Assembly (NCBI RefSeq): GCF_028369295.1
Contig: NZ_JAQMYP010000028.1
Coordinates: 1-64,000, forward strand
Direction: 5' to 3'
Source: Streptomyces sp. HD
Lineage (GTDB): Bacteria; Actinomycetota; Actinomycetes; Streptomycetales; Streptomycetaceae
Length of the DNA: 64,000 nucleotides
In this document: one piece after another, positions 35,096 to 43,336 of the stretch
Numbering within the stretch: the stretch's first letter is position 1
Layout of the letters: each line of letters begins with the position of its first letter
The notes under the pieces: generated by a model
Told to the model about the DNA's origin: nothing
The model's database searches: none
The model's input: only the letters and a program-made list of their open reading frames with translations
Made by a program: the position numbers and the translations under genes

Positions 35096-35133
35096 TAAGA
35101 GGGCAAAGCCAACGCCCATGAGCCGCATACACG

Positions 35134-35161
35134 TTGACAGTACTTATGTCACGCTTATAAA
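35134..35161 (+). promoter_or_regulatory. Vegetative-type promoter for the LAETG protein gene
   Basis: TTGACA at 35134-35139 and TATAAA at 35156-35161, separated by 16 bases, both close to the principal sigma consensus, about 82 bases before the GTG start. An inverted repeat GTGAGA...TCTCAC (35166-35194) lies in the predicted leader. Confidence 0.7.
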
Positions 35162-35243
35162 CCTGTGAGACTCCTGGGGACGGTGATCTCACGTCACCGA
35201 CCTCGTCAAACCCCCCTCAGTGGTGCAACTCGTAAGGACAAAC

Positions 35244-35936
35244 GTGTCCATAAACCGCCGTACCGTCGCACGTTCCGTGCGTGCCCTGGGTGTTGCCTCC
35301 GCCTCGGCCGCGCTCGCGCTCGGGCTCGCGGGCAACGCACTCGCGTGCGACATCAGTGAATTCTCCGCCGAAGCCAAGTGCGACGGCGACAAGGGCGTCA
35401 TCACCGTCACCGACGTGGACCCGAGCGGGGTCCCGGCGACCGTCAGCGTGTTCCTGCAGAACAACGGCGCCGACCTGAAGAAGATCGGCGAGCAGGTGGT
35501 CAAGGGCTCGCGCGAGGGTGTCACCATCACCTTCGCCGAGAACTGGAAGCCGGACGCGGAGTACCGCGTCCACGTCAAGGCCGCGGGCTATGTCGACACA
35601 GACATCAAGCCGAACCTGACGACGCCGTCCACCTCCTGCAAGAAGGAAGAGGAGCCGCCGGCTCCGTCCGAGCCCCCGACCCCCTCGGCCTCCGTCTCGA
35701 CCCCGGCCGAGGAGACCGACAGCCCGAGCCCGACGCCGTCGGACAGCGCGAGCACGCCTCCCGCGGGCACCGAGAGCAACGCTCCGTCCCCGGCGAACGA
35801 CGACTCCAACCTCGCCGAGACCGGTGCGAACTCCAACACCGGCCTGATCGCCGGCATCGCGGTCGCGCTCGTGGCGATCGGTGGCGGTGCCGTCTTCTTC
35901 GGCCTGCGCCGCCGCGGGGCGAGCAGCGACCGCTGA
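35244..35936 (+). CDS. LAETG-anchored cell-wall protein
   Basis: A 230-residue surface protein. It has a signal peptide (RSVRALGVASASAALALGLA, cleavage near ALA), a compact beta-rich domain of about 90 residues with two or three Cys (CDISEFSAEAKCDGDKG), a long Ser/Pro/Thr-rich spacer, and a sorting signal: LAETG, a hydrophobic helix (GLIAGIAVALVAIGGGAVFF) and a positive tail (LRRRGASSDR). LAXTG is the motif used by class E sortases of streptomycetes, so the protein is probably linked to peptidoglycan. GTG at 35244 has AAGGA six bases upstream. Confidence 0.88.
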   Translation: MSINRRTVARSVRALGVASASAALALGLAGNALACDISEFSAEAKCDGDKGVITVTDVDPSGVPATVSVFLQNNGADLKKIGEQVVKGSREGVTITFAENWKPDAEYRVHVKAAGYVDTDIKPNLTTPSTSCKKEEEPPAPSEPPTPSASVSTPAEETDSPSPTPSDSASTPPAGTESNAPSPANDDSNLAETGANSNTGLIAGIAVALVAIGGGAVFFGLRRRGASSDR

Positions 35937-35958
35937 CCCGCCCGCACCGCAACATCCT

Positions 35959-35992
35959 TGTGGCCCGCCCTCTTCTCCGGAGGCGGGCCACA
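35959..35992. terminator. Bidirectional hairpin between convergent genes
   Basis: TGTGGCCCGCC and GGCGGGCCACA form a perfect 11-bp stem with a 12-base loop, located between the stop of the LAETG protein gene and the stop of the opposing MDMPI-like gene, so it can serve both. Confidence 0.85.
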
Positions 35993-35998
35993 CCCGTG

Positions 35999-36835
35999 TC
36001 AGCCGAACGTCGCCCGCTCCAGCCAGAACTCCAGCAGTTCCCGCTCGCCGAGGACCTCCAACTCCGGGCTGTCCAGCGGCAGTCGACGGTAGAAAGCGAG
36101 GAGTACGGCGGTGAGAGGCCCGCGGAGCTCGACGGTCGCCCTCTCATGGCCGTGCCGCCACGCGATGACGTCCTCGCCCAGTTCGATGACCCTCCCCCAC
36201 CCTTCGGGCGGCGGAACCTCCATCTCGCTTCGCCCTGCGTCGACCGCCCCGGTGTCATCCGTCGCGTGCAGATGGATGCTGCTGCCCGGCCGGCGCAGAT
36301 CCCTCGCCGGGTCGTCCGGCAGCGTCCGCTGCGCCCACTCCACGATCTCCAGCCACTCGTCGATCGCGTCGGCGGCCACGTCCGGCGCGACCTCGTACGG
36401 CAGCCCGGCCGCGAGCGTGGCGTCCGCCCGGTGGACCGTGATCTCGTGAGTCATACGGCGGGCCCAGAACCCGGCGGTGAGAACCCCTGTCCAGCCCCAC
36501 ACCTTCGCGTCGGGACCGGCCTCCCGCAGTGCGGCGACGATCGCCTCGCCGGTCTCCGCGAGCCAGGCGTCCAGGGCGGCGGGGTCACCTCGCTCCTCCG
36601 GCCCGCCGTGCAGCGGGACCCTCTCCTCCGGGACCTCCTCCTGCGCCCGCGTCCGCACCATCAGCTCCACCCAGCGCAGGGCGCCGCCGGTGTGCCGTAC
36701 GAGCTGTTCCAGCGACCATTCCGGGCAGGTCGGCACGGTGGCCGACAGATCGGCGCCGGAGGTCACCACGGACCTCAACAGGCCTACCTGGTGGGCGATT
36801 TCGTCGCAGTAACGATCATGTGCGAGCAGCGTCAT
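35999..36835 (-). CDS. Maleylpyruvate isomerase/DinB-like mycothiol-dependent family protein
   Basis: A 278-residue protein of the actinobacterial MDMPI/DinB group. The N-terminal four-helix bundle includes VPTCPEWSLEQLVRHTGG, holding one metal-ligand-type His, and AGFWARRMTHEITVHRADA with two more, the usual metal site. The C-terminal 90 residues form the MDMPI C domain (VELRGPLTAVLLAFYRRLPL). Members are mycothiol-linked isomerases or transferases; the substrate is unknown. Confidence 0.85.
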   Translation of the reverse strand: MTLLAHDRYCDEIAHQVGLLRSVVTSGADLSATVPTCPEWSLEQLVRHTGGALRWVELMVRTRAQEEVPEERVPLHGGPEERGDPAALDAWLAETGEAIVAALREAGPDAKVWGWTGVLTAGFWARRMTHEITVHRADATLAAGLPYEVAPDVAADAIDEWLEIVEWAQRTLPDDPARDLRRPGSSIHLHATDDTGAVDAGRSEMEVPPPEGWGRVIELGEDVIAWRHGHERATVELRGPLTAVLLAFYRRLPLDSPELEVLGERELLEFWLERATFG

Positions 36836-36860
36836 GCTCCGCACCCTACGGGCCGCGCGA

Positions 36861-37925
36861 TCAGCCCAGGACGACAATTTCGGCCGCGTCGAACTCCACA
36901 CCGACCTCGTCCCCGACGCCGGGCGCGTCCCGCAGCGCACACGCCGCCTCCAGGCGCGGCGCATCCTCCGGCTGGACGTGCACGGCGACATGCGTGCCCT
37001 TGAACGTCCGCGCGGCGACCGTGCAGCGCAGGCCCGCGTCCGGTGCCACGAGCCGCACCCCGGCCGGCCGTACGAGCAGCGTCCGCGTGCCCTGTGCCGC
37101 GCCCTCACCGACCGGGAGCTTGCCCCAGGGCGTGTCCGCGGCCTCCCCGGCGACAGTGCCCTCGACCACGTTGTCGAAGCCGAGGAAGCGGGCCACGAAC
37201 TCGTCCACCGGCCGCTGCCACACCTCAAGCGGCGTCCCGGTCTGGGCGATCCGCCCGTCCCGCATCACCACGACCCGGTCGGCGAGCGCGAAGGCCTCCC
37301 CCTGGTCGTGCGTCACGGCCAGCACGGTGGTGCCCAACCGCCCGAACAGCTCCCGGAGTTCGACCACGAGCCGCTCCCGCAGCGAGCGGTCGAGCTGGCC
37401 CAACGGCTCGTCCAGCATCAGCAGCCGGGGGCGGGGCGCGAGCGCACGGGCCAGCGCGACCCGCTGCTGCTCCCCGCCGGAGAGGGAGGCGACGGCACGG
37501 TGAGCGGCGCCCGGCAGTCCGACGAGTTCGAGCAACTCCCGCACCCGTTCAGCCTGTTCACGCTTCGAGGCGCCGCGCATCCGCGCCCCGAAGGCGACGT
37601 TGCCGCCGACGTCCCGCTGCGGGAACAGCTGATGATCCTGGAACATCAGCCCGACACCCCGCTTGTGCGCCGGCACCCCGGTCTGGTCCCGCCCGTCGAG
37701 CGAGACCCGCCCGGCGTCGAGCGGCTGCAGCCCCGCCACGGCTCGCAGCAGCGTCGACTTGCCACTGCCGCTCGGCCCGAGCACGCACACGATCTCGTGC
37801 TCGGCGACATCGAGGTCGACGGCGTCGAGCACGGGCCGACCGCCGAACCGTACGGTCGCGCCTTCCAGACCCAGCAGACTCGGCGTACTCGGCGTACGCG
37901 GCACACTCAGCACACCCGGCGTCAT
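36861..37925 (-). CDS. Thiamine ABC transporter ATP-binding protein (ThiQ-like)
   Basis: A 354-residue ATPase with Walker A GPSGSGKSTLLRA (about residue 50), signature SLSGGEQQRVALARAL, Walker B LLMLDEPLGQLD, and an H-loop VTHDQGEAF. It carries a C-terminal TOBE-like extension, as in Fe3+/thiamine-type ATPases. It is the third gene of the TPP-riboswitch operon, immediately after the fused permease (TGAGATG junction). A role in iron uptake would be the default for the family, but the riboswitch points to thiamine or its phosphates. Confidence 0.87.
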   Translation of the reverse strand: MTPGVLSVPRTPSTPSLLGLEGATVRFGGRPVLDAVDLDVAEHEIVCVLGPSGSGKSTLLRAVAGLQPLDAGRVSLDGRDQTGVPAHKRGVGLMFQDHQLFPQRDVGGNVAFGARMRGASKREQAERVRELLELVGLPGAAHRAVASLSGGEQQRVALARALAPRPRLLMLDEPLGQLDRSLRERLVVELRELFGRLGTTVLAVTHDQGEAFALADRVVVMRDGRIAQTGTPLEVWQRPVDEFVARFLGFDNVVEGTVAGEAADTPWGKLPVGEGAAQGTRTLLVRPAGVRLVAPDAGLRCTVAARTFKGTHVAVHVQPEDAPRLEAACALRDAPGVGDEVGVEFDAAEIVVLG

Positions 37926-37926
37926 C

Positions 37927-39612
37927 TCAGAACTCCCCCGTCCGATCCGTGCGAAGCCGCTCCAGCACCAGCAACGCCACCGCGCACACCACCATCAGTA
38001 CCGTCGAAAGGGCCATCGCCTGGCCGTAGTTGAGCTCACCGGCCCGCCCCAGCAGCCGCGCCACGGCCACCGGCAGGGTCGGGTTGTCGGGCCGGGCGAT
38101 GAACACCGTCGCCCCGAACTCCCCCAGCGACACCGCGAAGGCGAAACCGGCCGCGACCAGCAGGGCCCGCCGCACCATCGGCAGATCGACCTCGCGCCAG
38201 ACCCGCCAGGGCGAAGCACCCAGCACCGACGCCGCCTCGCGCAGCCGCTGGTCCACGGCCCGCAGCACCGGCAGCATGGTCCGTACGACGAACGGCACCC
38301 CGACCAGCGCCTGCGCCAGCGGCACGAGGATCCAGGAGGACCGCAGATCGAGCGGCGGCTCGTCCAGGGCGATCAGGAACCCGAACCCGACGGTCACCGC
38401 CGACACCCCGAGCGGCAGCATCAACAGCGCGTCGAAGCCGCGGACGAACCTGCCCGCGTCCCGCCGGGTCAGCGCGGCGGCGGCCAGACCGCCGATCAGC
38501 ACGGCGATGAGGGTCGCGACGACGGCGTACTGGAGCGAATTCCCGATCGCCTCGATCGGCGCGACGAGGAAGACCCCGCCGTCGGCGCTGGTCAGCGCCC
38601 GGTAGTAGCCGAGGTCGGGGGCGTCGAACGATCGCTGCACCAGCACGGCGAGCGGCAGCAGCAGGAGTACGACGATGACGGCCAGGACACCGGCCAGCAG
38701 CGCCCACTGCCCCGCGCCGCGCGGCCGCCGGGCGGTCACCGAGGCGTCCACCAGGCGCAGGGCGCTCTCCCGCCGCCGTACCGTCCAGGCGTGCACGGCG
38801 AGGATCGCGGACACGGCCAGGAACTGGATGATCGTCAGGACGGCGGCGGTGGACAGGTCGAAGATCTCGGAGGTCTGCCGGTAGATCTCCACTTCGAGGG
38901 TCGAGAAGGTCGGCCCGCCGAGGATCTGCACCACCCCGAAAGAGGTGAAGGTGAACAGGAAGACCATGAGCGCGGCGGCGGCCACGGCGGGCCCGAGCGC
39001 CGGGAGGGTGACCTGCCGCCAGGCCTTCAGGGGCGACGCCCCGAGCATCCGCGCGGCCTCCTCCTGCCGCGGGTCGAGCTGGGACCACAGTCCGCCCACC
39101 GTCCGTACGACGACGGCGTAGTTGAAGAAGACGTGCGCGAGCAGGATGGCCCACACGGTGGTGTCGAGCCGTACGCCCCACAGCTCGTCGAGGAGTCCGC
39201 CGCGCCCGACGAGCGCGAGGAACGCCGTGCCGACGACGACCGTCGGCAGCACGAAGGGCACCGTCACCACAGCCCGCAGGACCTGCTTGCCGGGGAAGTC
39301 GAAGCGGGCGAAGACGTAGGCGCCCGGCAGCGCGATCAGCAGGGTGAGCGCGGTGGAGGCGAGCGCCTGCCAGGTGGTGAACCACAGGACGTGCCGGATG
39401 TCCGACTCCCCGAGCACGTCCCAGAGCCGCCCGAACCGCCACACCCCGTCGACCTTCAGACCGCGCGCGACGATCGCGGCGACGGGGTAGGCGAAGAAGA
39501 CCGCGAAGAACGCGACGGGCACGGCGATGAGGCCGAGCCGCGCCGCCGCGCCGCCCTTGGAGGCTCTTGTACGGCCCTTGCGCGGGGCTACTTCAGTACG
39601 AGCGAGGTCCAC
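37927..39612 (-). CDS. thiP: Thiamine ABC transporter permease, fused double-domain (ThiP-like)
   Basis: A 561-residue membrane protein made of two fused permease domains, each with about six helices and its own EAA loop (EEAARMLGASPLKAWRQVTLP near residue 190, and REAASVLGASPWRVWREVDLP near 465). This double form is typical of ThiP and of FbpB-type iron permeases. The GTG start at 39612 lies inside the 3' end of the binding-protein gene (25-base overlap). Confidence 0.87.
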   Translation of the reverse strand: MDLARTEVAPRKGRTRASKGGAAARLGLIAVPVAFFAVFFAYPVAAIVARGLKVDGVWRFGRLWDVLGESDIRHVLWFTTWQALASTALTLLIALPGAYVFARFDFPGKQVLRAVVTVPFVLPTVVVGTAFLALVGRGGLLDELWGVRLDTTVWAILLAHVFFNYAVVVRTVGGLWSQLDPRQEEAARMLGASPLKAWRQVTLPALGPAVAAAALMVFLFTFTSFGVVQILGGPTFSTLEVEIYRQTSEIFDLSTAAVLTIIQFLAVSAILAVHAWTVRRRESALRLVDASVTARRPRGAGQWALLAGVLAVIVVLLLLPLAVLVQRSFDAPDLGYYRALTSADGGVFLVAPIEAIGNSLQYAVVATLIAVLIGGLAAAALTRRDAGRFVRGFDALLMLPLGVSAVTVGFGFLIALDEPPLDLRSSWILVPLAQALVGVPFVVRTMLPVLRAVDQRLREAASVLGASPWRVWREVDLPMVRRALLVAAGFAFAVSLGEFGATVFIARPDNPTLPVAVARLLGRAGELNYGQAMALSTVLMVVCAVALLVLERLRTDRTGEF

Positions 39613-40673
39613 GACTTGACCCAGTCGTCACGATTGTCGGCGATCTTCGCCGGGTCCATGGTCTCGGGGTTCTTGGCCTGCGGGCCGTACTTCACGAACT
39701 CCGGCGGGACCTGGGCGGCCTCCCGCACCGGGTAGACGAACATGTTCAGCGGCATGTCGTCCTGGAACGTCTTGGTCAGCAGGAAGTCGAGGAGCGCCTT
39801 GCCGCCCTCGGTGTTCCTGGCGTTGCTGAGCAGGCCCGCGTACTCGACCTGCCGGAAGCACGTACCCGTCGCGACGCCCGTCGGCGCGCTGGTCGGCTTG
39901 GGCTTGGCGTAGATCACCTCGGCGGGCGGCGAGGAGGCGTACGACACGACGAGCGGCCGGTCGGCCCCCGCCTTCTTGCCGCCGGCGGACCCGGAGAACT
40001 CGTTGTTGTAGGCCTGCTCCCAGCCGTCGACCACCTTCACGCCGTTGGCCTTCAGCTTCTTCCAGTAGTCCTGCCAGCCGTCGTCGCCGTACTGGGCGGC
40101 GGTGCCGAGCAGGAAGCCGAGGCCGGGCGAGGAGGTGGAGGCGTTCTCGGTGACCAGGAGGTTCTTGTACGCGGGCTTGATCAGATCGTCGAACGAGCTG
40201 GGCGGGGTCAGCTTGTGCTCGCTGAAGTACGCCTTGTCGTAGTTGACGCAGATGTCGCCGGTGTCGATGGGGGTGACCCGGTGCTTGTCCTGGTCGACCC
40301 GGTACTCGGGCAGGATCAGGTCGGAGCCCTTGGGCTCGTACGACTGGAACAGCCCGTTGTCGAGCGCCCGCGAGAGCAGGGTGTTGTCGACGCCGAAGAA
40401 GACGTCGCCCTGGGGGTTGTCCTTGGTCAGGATCGCCTTGTTGACGGCCTGCCCGGCGTCGCCGTCCTCCAGGACCTTGACCTTGTAGCCGGACTGCTTC
40501 TCGAACGCGGCGAGGACACCCTTCGAGACGGACCACGAGTTGTGACTGACAAGCGTCACGGTCTTGCTCCTGGCCCCGCCATCGCCGCCGCCCGAGTCGG
40601 ACGAACCGCACGCGGACAGCGTGACGAGACCGAGCCCGACGGCGAAGACCGTGGCCTTCTTGGTGATGCTCAC
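39588..40673 (-). CDS. thiB: Thiamine-binding lipoprotein (ThiB-like)
   Basis: A 361-residue solute receptor. The start is GTG at 40673 with AGGAGG six bases upstream. A signal peptide with lipobox LSAC (about residue 22) anchors it. Mature sequence matches the thiamine-binding family: VTLVSHNSWSVSKGVLAAFE, VFFGVDNTLLSRALDNGLF, VTPIDTGDICVNYDKAYF and LLVTENASTSSPGLGFLL. First gene of a three-gene operon directly downstream of a TPP riboswitch. It delivers thiamine, TMP or TPP to ThiP/ThiQ. Confidence 0.93.
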   Translation of the reverse strand: MSITKKATVFAVGLGLVTLSACGSSDSGGGDGGARSKTVTLVSHNSWSVSKGVLAAFEKQSGYKVKVLEDGDAGQAVNKAILTKDNPQGDVFFGVDNTLLSRALDNGLFQSYEPKGSDLILPEYRVDQDKHRVTPIDTGDICVNYDKAYFSEHKLTPPSSFDDLIKPAYKNLLVTENASTSSPGLGFLLGTAAQYGDDGWQDYWKKLKANGVKVVDGWEQAYNNEFSGSAGGKKAGADRPLVVSYASSPPAEVIYAKPKPTSAPTGVATGTCFRQVEYAGLLSNARNTEGGKALLDFLLTKTFQDDMPLNMFVYPVREAAQVPPEFVKYGPQAKNPETMDPAKIADNRDDWVKSWTSLVLK

Positions 40674-40768
40674 TGAATTCCTCCTGGGGTTGACCAGGAA
40701 GAGACGCGGCCCTGCCCGGAAGTCCGCTTTCGACTCCCGGGCAGGGCGCAACAGCTTGAGTGATGACC

Positions 40769-40856
40769 GAACTTCCTACCCAGAATGACCTGGGCAAGGT
40801 TCAGAGGGTCTGCGGCCGGTGCCGCACTCTCAGCGCTGTGGCGCTCCCCTGTCGGA
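40769..40856 (-). promoter_or_regulatory. TPP riboswitch (THI element)
   Basis: Read on the minus strand: GGGGAGCGCC, CAGCGCTGAGAGTGCGGC, ACCCTCTGAACCT, and a P4/P5-type arm ending GGGTAGGAAGT. These are the conserved THI-box blocks (GGGG, CUGAGA, ACCCUUUGAACCUG, GGGUAGGGA-like). It lies about 95 bases before the GTG of the thiamine-binding protein gene. TPP binding should reduce expression of the transporter operon, by sequestration or termination. Confidence 0.95.
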
Positions 40857-40895
40857 ATATGAAGATGTGCTTACGGCGACCTTACGGTGGCCAGA

Positions 40896-42002
40896 CTACC
40901 GCTCGGTCGCGGCGAGCTGCCCACACGCCCCGTCGATCTCCTGACCACGGGTGTCCCGAATGGTCACCGGCACCCCATGGGCGGCGATGGCCTCGACGAA
41001 CGCCTTCTCGTCCTCGGGCCGGGACGCGGTCCACTTCGAGCCCGGGGTCGGGTTCAGCGGAATCAGGTTCACATGCACCGGCTTGCCCTTGAGCAGCCGC
41101 CCGAGCCGGTCACCGCGCCAGGCCTGATCGTTGATGTCCCGGATCAGCGCGTACTCGATGGACAGCCGGCGCCCGGACTTCGCGACGTAGTCGAACCCGG
41201 CCTCCAGCACCTCGCGCACCTTCCACCGCGTGTTCACGGGCACGAGGGTGTCGCGCAGCTCGTCGTCGGGCGCGTGCAGCGAGATCGCGAGCCGGCACTT
41301 GAAGCCCTCGTCGGAGAACCGGTGGATGGCCGGGACGAGCCCGACCGTCGACACGGTGATCCCACGCTGCGACAGCCCCAGCCCGTCGGGCTCGGGGTCG
41401 GTGAGCCGCCGGATGGCGCCCACGACCCGGTTGTAGTTGGCGAGCGGCTCCCCCATCCCCATGAAGACGATGTTGGACAGCCGAGCGGGCCCGCCGGGCA
41501 CATCCCCGTCCCTGAGCGCCCGCATCCCGTCCACGATCTGATGCACGATCTCGGCGGTGGACAGATTACGGTCCAGCCCGGCCTGCCCGGTGGCGCAGAA
41601 GGGACAGTTCATCCCGCACCCGGCCTGTGAGCTGATGCACATGGTCACCCGGTCCGGGTACCGCATCAGCACCGACTCGACGAGCGTCCCGTCGAACAGC
41701 CGCCACAGTGTCTTGCGCGTGTCGCCCTGGTCGGTCGACAGGTGCCGTACGACGGTCATGAGCTCGGGAAAGAGCTCCTCCCGCAACTTGGCACGCGACC
41801 CGGCGGGGATGTCGGTCCACTGCTCCGGGTCGTGCGTGTACCGCGCGAAGTAGTGCTGCGACAGCTGCTTGGCACGAAACGGCTTCTCACCGATCGCAGC
41901 GACAGCGTCCTTACGCTCACCGGGCGTGAGATCGGCAAGATGCCGCGGCGGCTTCTTGGCTCCGCGCGGGGCGACGAAAGTGAGTTCTCCGGGTGCAGGC
42001 AT
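40896..42002 (-). CDS. rlmN: 23S rRNA (adenine2503-C2)-methyltransferase RlmN
   Basis: A 368-residue radical SAM enzyme that methylates C2 of A2503 in 23S rRNA and A37 in some tRNAs. The 4Fe-4S motif is CGMNCPFC (about residue 135), followed by GMGEPLANYNRVV. The two catalytic cysteines expected in the family are present: one in RVTMCISSQAGC near the cluster, the other in EIDGACGQLAA at the C-terminus. GGGAGAG precedes the ATG at 42002. The frame is open upstream but unsupported. Confidence 0.95.
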   Translation of the reverse strand: MPAPGELTFVAPRGAKKPPRHLADLTPGERKDAVAAIGEKPFRAKQLSQHYFARYTHDPEQWTDIPAGSRAKLREELFPELMTVVRHLSTDQGDTRKTLWRLFDGTLVESVLMRYPDRVTMCISSQAGCGMNCPFCATGQAGLDRNLSTAEIVHQIVDGMRALRDGDVPGGPARLSNIVFMGMGEPLANYNRVVGAIRRLTDPEPDGLGLSQRGITVSTVGLVPAIHRFSDEGFKCRLAISLHAPDDELRDTLVPVNTRWKVREVLEAGFDYVAKSGRRLSIEYALIRDINDQAWRGDRLGRLLKGKPVHVNLIPLNPTPGSKWTASRPEDEKAFVEAIAAHGVPVTIRDTRGQEIDGACGQLAATER

Positions 42003-42049
42003 AACTCTCCCAGTGTCGCAGATCCACTCGGGTGACCTGTGGCTGCCGT

Positions 42050-42080
42050 GGCTACGGCTGTCGTTAGTAGTCGTAGCCGG
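42050..42080 (-). terminator. Hairpin downstream of the HTH gene
   Basis: GGCTACG and CGTAGCC pair across a 15-base loop about 75 bases after the stop of the Xre-type gene. It may end the DUF2975-HTH transcript or lie in the rlmN leader. Confidence 0.45.
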
Positions 42081-42156
42081 TCGCCACTGAGCGAGCGTGC
42101 CGTACGCCGCGCGGATCGCGAGGACGTCGAGCACTCCATGATCTCGGAAGGGCACG

Positions 42157-42378
42157 TCATTCGCCTGCGGCGTCCTCGGCCTCCCAGCGCAGCAGGTCTC
42201 CCGGCTGGCACTTGAGCACCTCGCAGAGCGCGGCGAGCGTCGCGAAGCGCACCGCCTTGGCGCGGCCGTTCTTGAGTACCGCCAGGTTGGCGGGCGTGAT
42301 CCCCACGCGGTCCGCGAGCTCGCCCACGGACATCTTCCGCCTGGCCAGCATCACGTCGATGTCGACGGCGATCGGCAT
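42157..42378 (-). CDS. Small Xre/YozG-type HTH regulator
   Basis: A 73-residue DNA-binding protein, consisting of little more than one helix-turn-helix: MLARRKMSVGELADRVGITP with NLAVLKNGRAKAVRF, then LCEVLKCQPGDLLRW. This is the compact YozG-like Cro/C1 form. Its ATG overlaps the TGA of the upstream DUF2975 gene by one base, so both proteins are made together. It probably represses its own operon through the palindrome at 42902-42918. Confidence 0.9.
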   Translation of the reverse strand: MPIAVDIDVMLARRKMSVGELADRVGITPANLAVLKNGRAKAVRFATLAALCEVLKCQPGDLLRWEAEDAAGE

Positions 42379-42869
42379 CAGATCACCTCGTCCAACTCGG
42401 CCTGCATCTGCGCCGCTTCGACGTCGCGCGCGACGGCCTGGGCGAGCAGCATCCGCAGCACGAGCACGATGAGCGCGACCCCCAGGATGGCCACGCCGAC
42501 CCCGCCCATGATGACGGTGACGCCCGGGTCGTCCCGCTGGCCGGGTGCGTTGACGGCGGTGACCGCGAACCACAGGAGGGCAGCCGCCACGATCGCGCCG
42601 ATCACGCCGTCCACGTACCGGAAGGCGGCGTGGGAGAACACGGTTCCGCGTCGCACCATCGTCACCAGCCGCCCTACACAGACCAGGGCGACCTGGGCCG
42701 ACACCATGCCCAGGACCGTGATCACGCGCAGCGCGGTCAGCGGGAGCGACCCGTCCTCCGGGTCACTCCCGCTGACCAGCGTCCACACCATCAACGACTG
42801 CACGAACACGGTGCCGGCGAGCACCACCACGAGCACGGCGCGCAGCGCATGCACGGTCAACTTGCCCAT
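42378..42869 (-). CDS. DUF2975 membrane protein
   Basis: A 163-residue protein with four helices (VLVVVLAGTVFVQSLMVW, VITVLGMVSAQVALVCVG, GVIGAIVAAALLWFAVTAV, VAILGVALIVLVLRMLL). The pairing with a YozG-type HTH protein is a recurrent two-gene module in Gram-positive bacteria. Membrane partners of this kind might control the regulator, but no mechanism is established from the sequence. Confidence 0.85.
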   Translation of the reverse strand: MGKLTVHALRAVLVVVLAGTVFVQSLMVWTLVSGSDPEDGSLPLTALRVITVLGMVSAQVALVCVGRLVTMVRRGTVFSHAAFRYVDGVIGAIVAAALLWFAVTAVNAPGQRDDPGVTVIMGGVGVAILGVALIVLVLRMLLAQAVARDVEAAQMQAELDEVI

Positions 42870-42901
42870 GACCCACCCTTCCATCGAATCACGATGAGAA
42901 T

Positions 42902-42918
42902 CTATCGATATTCGATAG
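42902..42918 (-). promoter_or_regulatory. Palindromic operator CTATCGATATTCGATAG
   Basis: Perfect 7-base arms CTATCGA/TCGATAG with a 3-base centre, 33 bases upstream of the DUF2975 start. A related half-site, ATCGAAT, occurs at 42883-42889. It is a strong candidate for the binding site of the YozG-type protein. It is much more A/T-rich than its surroundings. Confidence 0.65.
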
Positions 42919-43033
42919 GTAAGGCAAGGGTTGAGACGAAGGATGGGCGGCACTTTCGCACAGTGGCGGGACGTCGCCCCCACGGCAGCGCAGTCGCCCG
43001 AACCGTCTTGATCTGGTCGAAGCCGCACGACTG

Positions 43034-43162
43034 TCAGCGTTGCCATGCCCACACCGCGAGGGCCACCACGGACGACCCCGCTGCGGCGGCCGCTCCGCGA
43101 ACTGCCGCAAACAGCGCGGCGCGGTACAGGCGCTTGATGGTGGGGCGGTTGTCGCGCCTCAT
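43034..43162 (-). CDS. Very small single-helix membrane protein
   Basis: A 42-residue protein: basic N-terminus MRRDNRPTIKRLYRAALFAA, then one hydrophobic helix AAAAAGSSVVALAVWAW. The ribosome site is excellent (GGGAGGG four to five bases before ATG), which is the main reason for accepting it. It is transcribed divergently from the NACHT gene with 174 bases between starts. No known family; it may be unrelated to its neighbour or a partner of it. Confidence 0.55.
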   Translation of the reverse strand: MRRDNRPTIKRLYRAALFAAVRGAAAAAGSSVVALAVWAWQR

Positions 43163-43336
43163 TGTCCCTCCCTGATGGCGTCGGGTGTTTCGCCTCCAAA
43201 CGGTGCGTGCTCGCAGATCGAATCCGGAGGAAGCACGGGCGAACCGGGCGGCAACGCTCTTACTCTGCAGTTCACGGGCTGCCCGGCGGTGCCCGCAGCG
43301 GGCAGCGGAAGGGTCGTCAGGAGGGGACGGGAGGAC

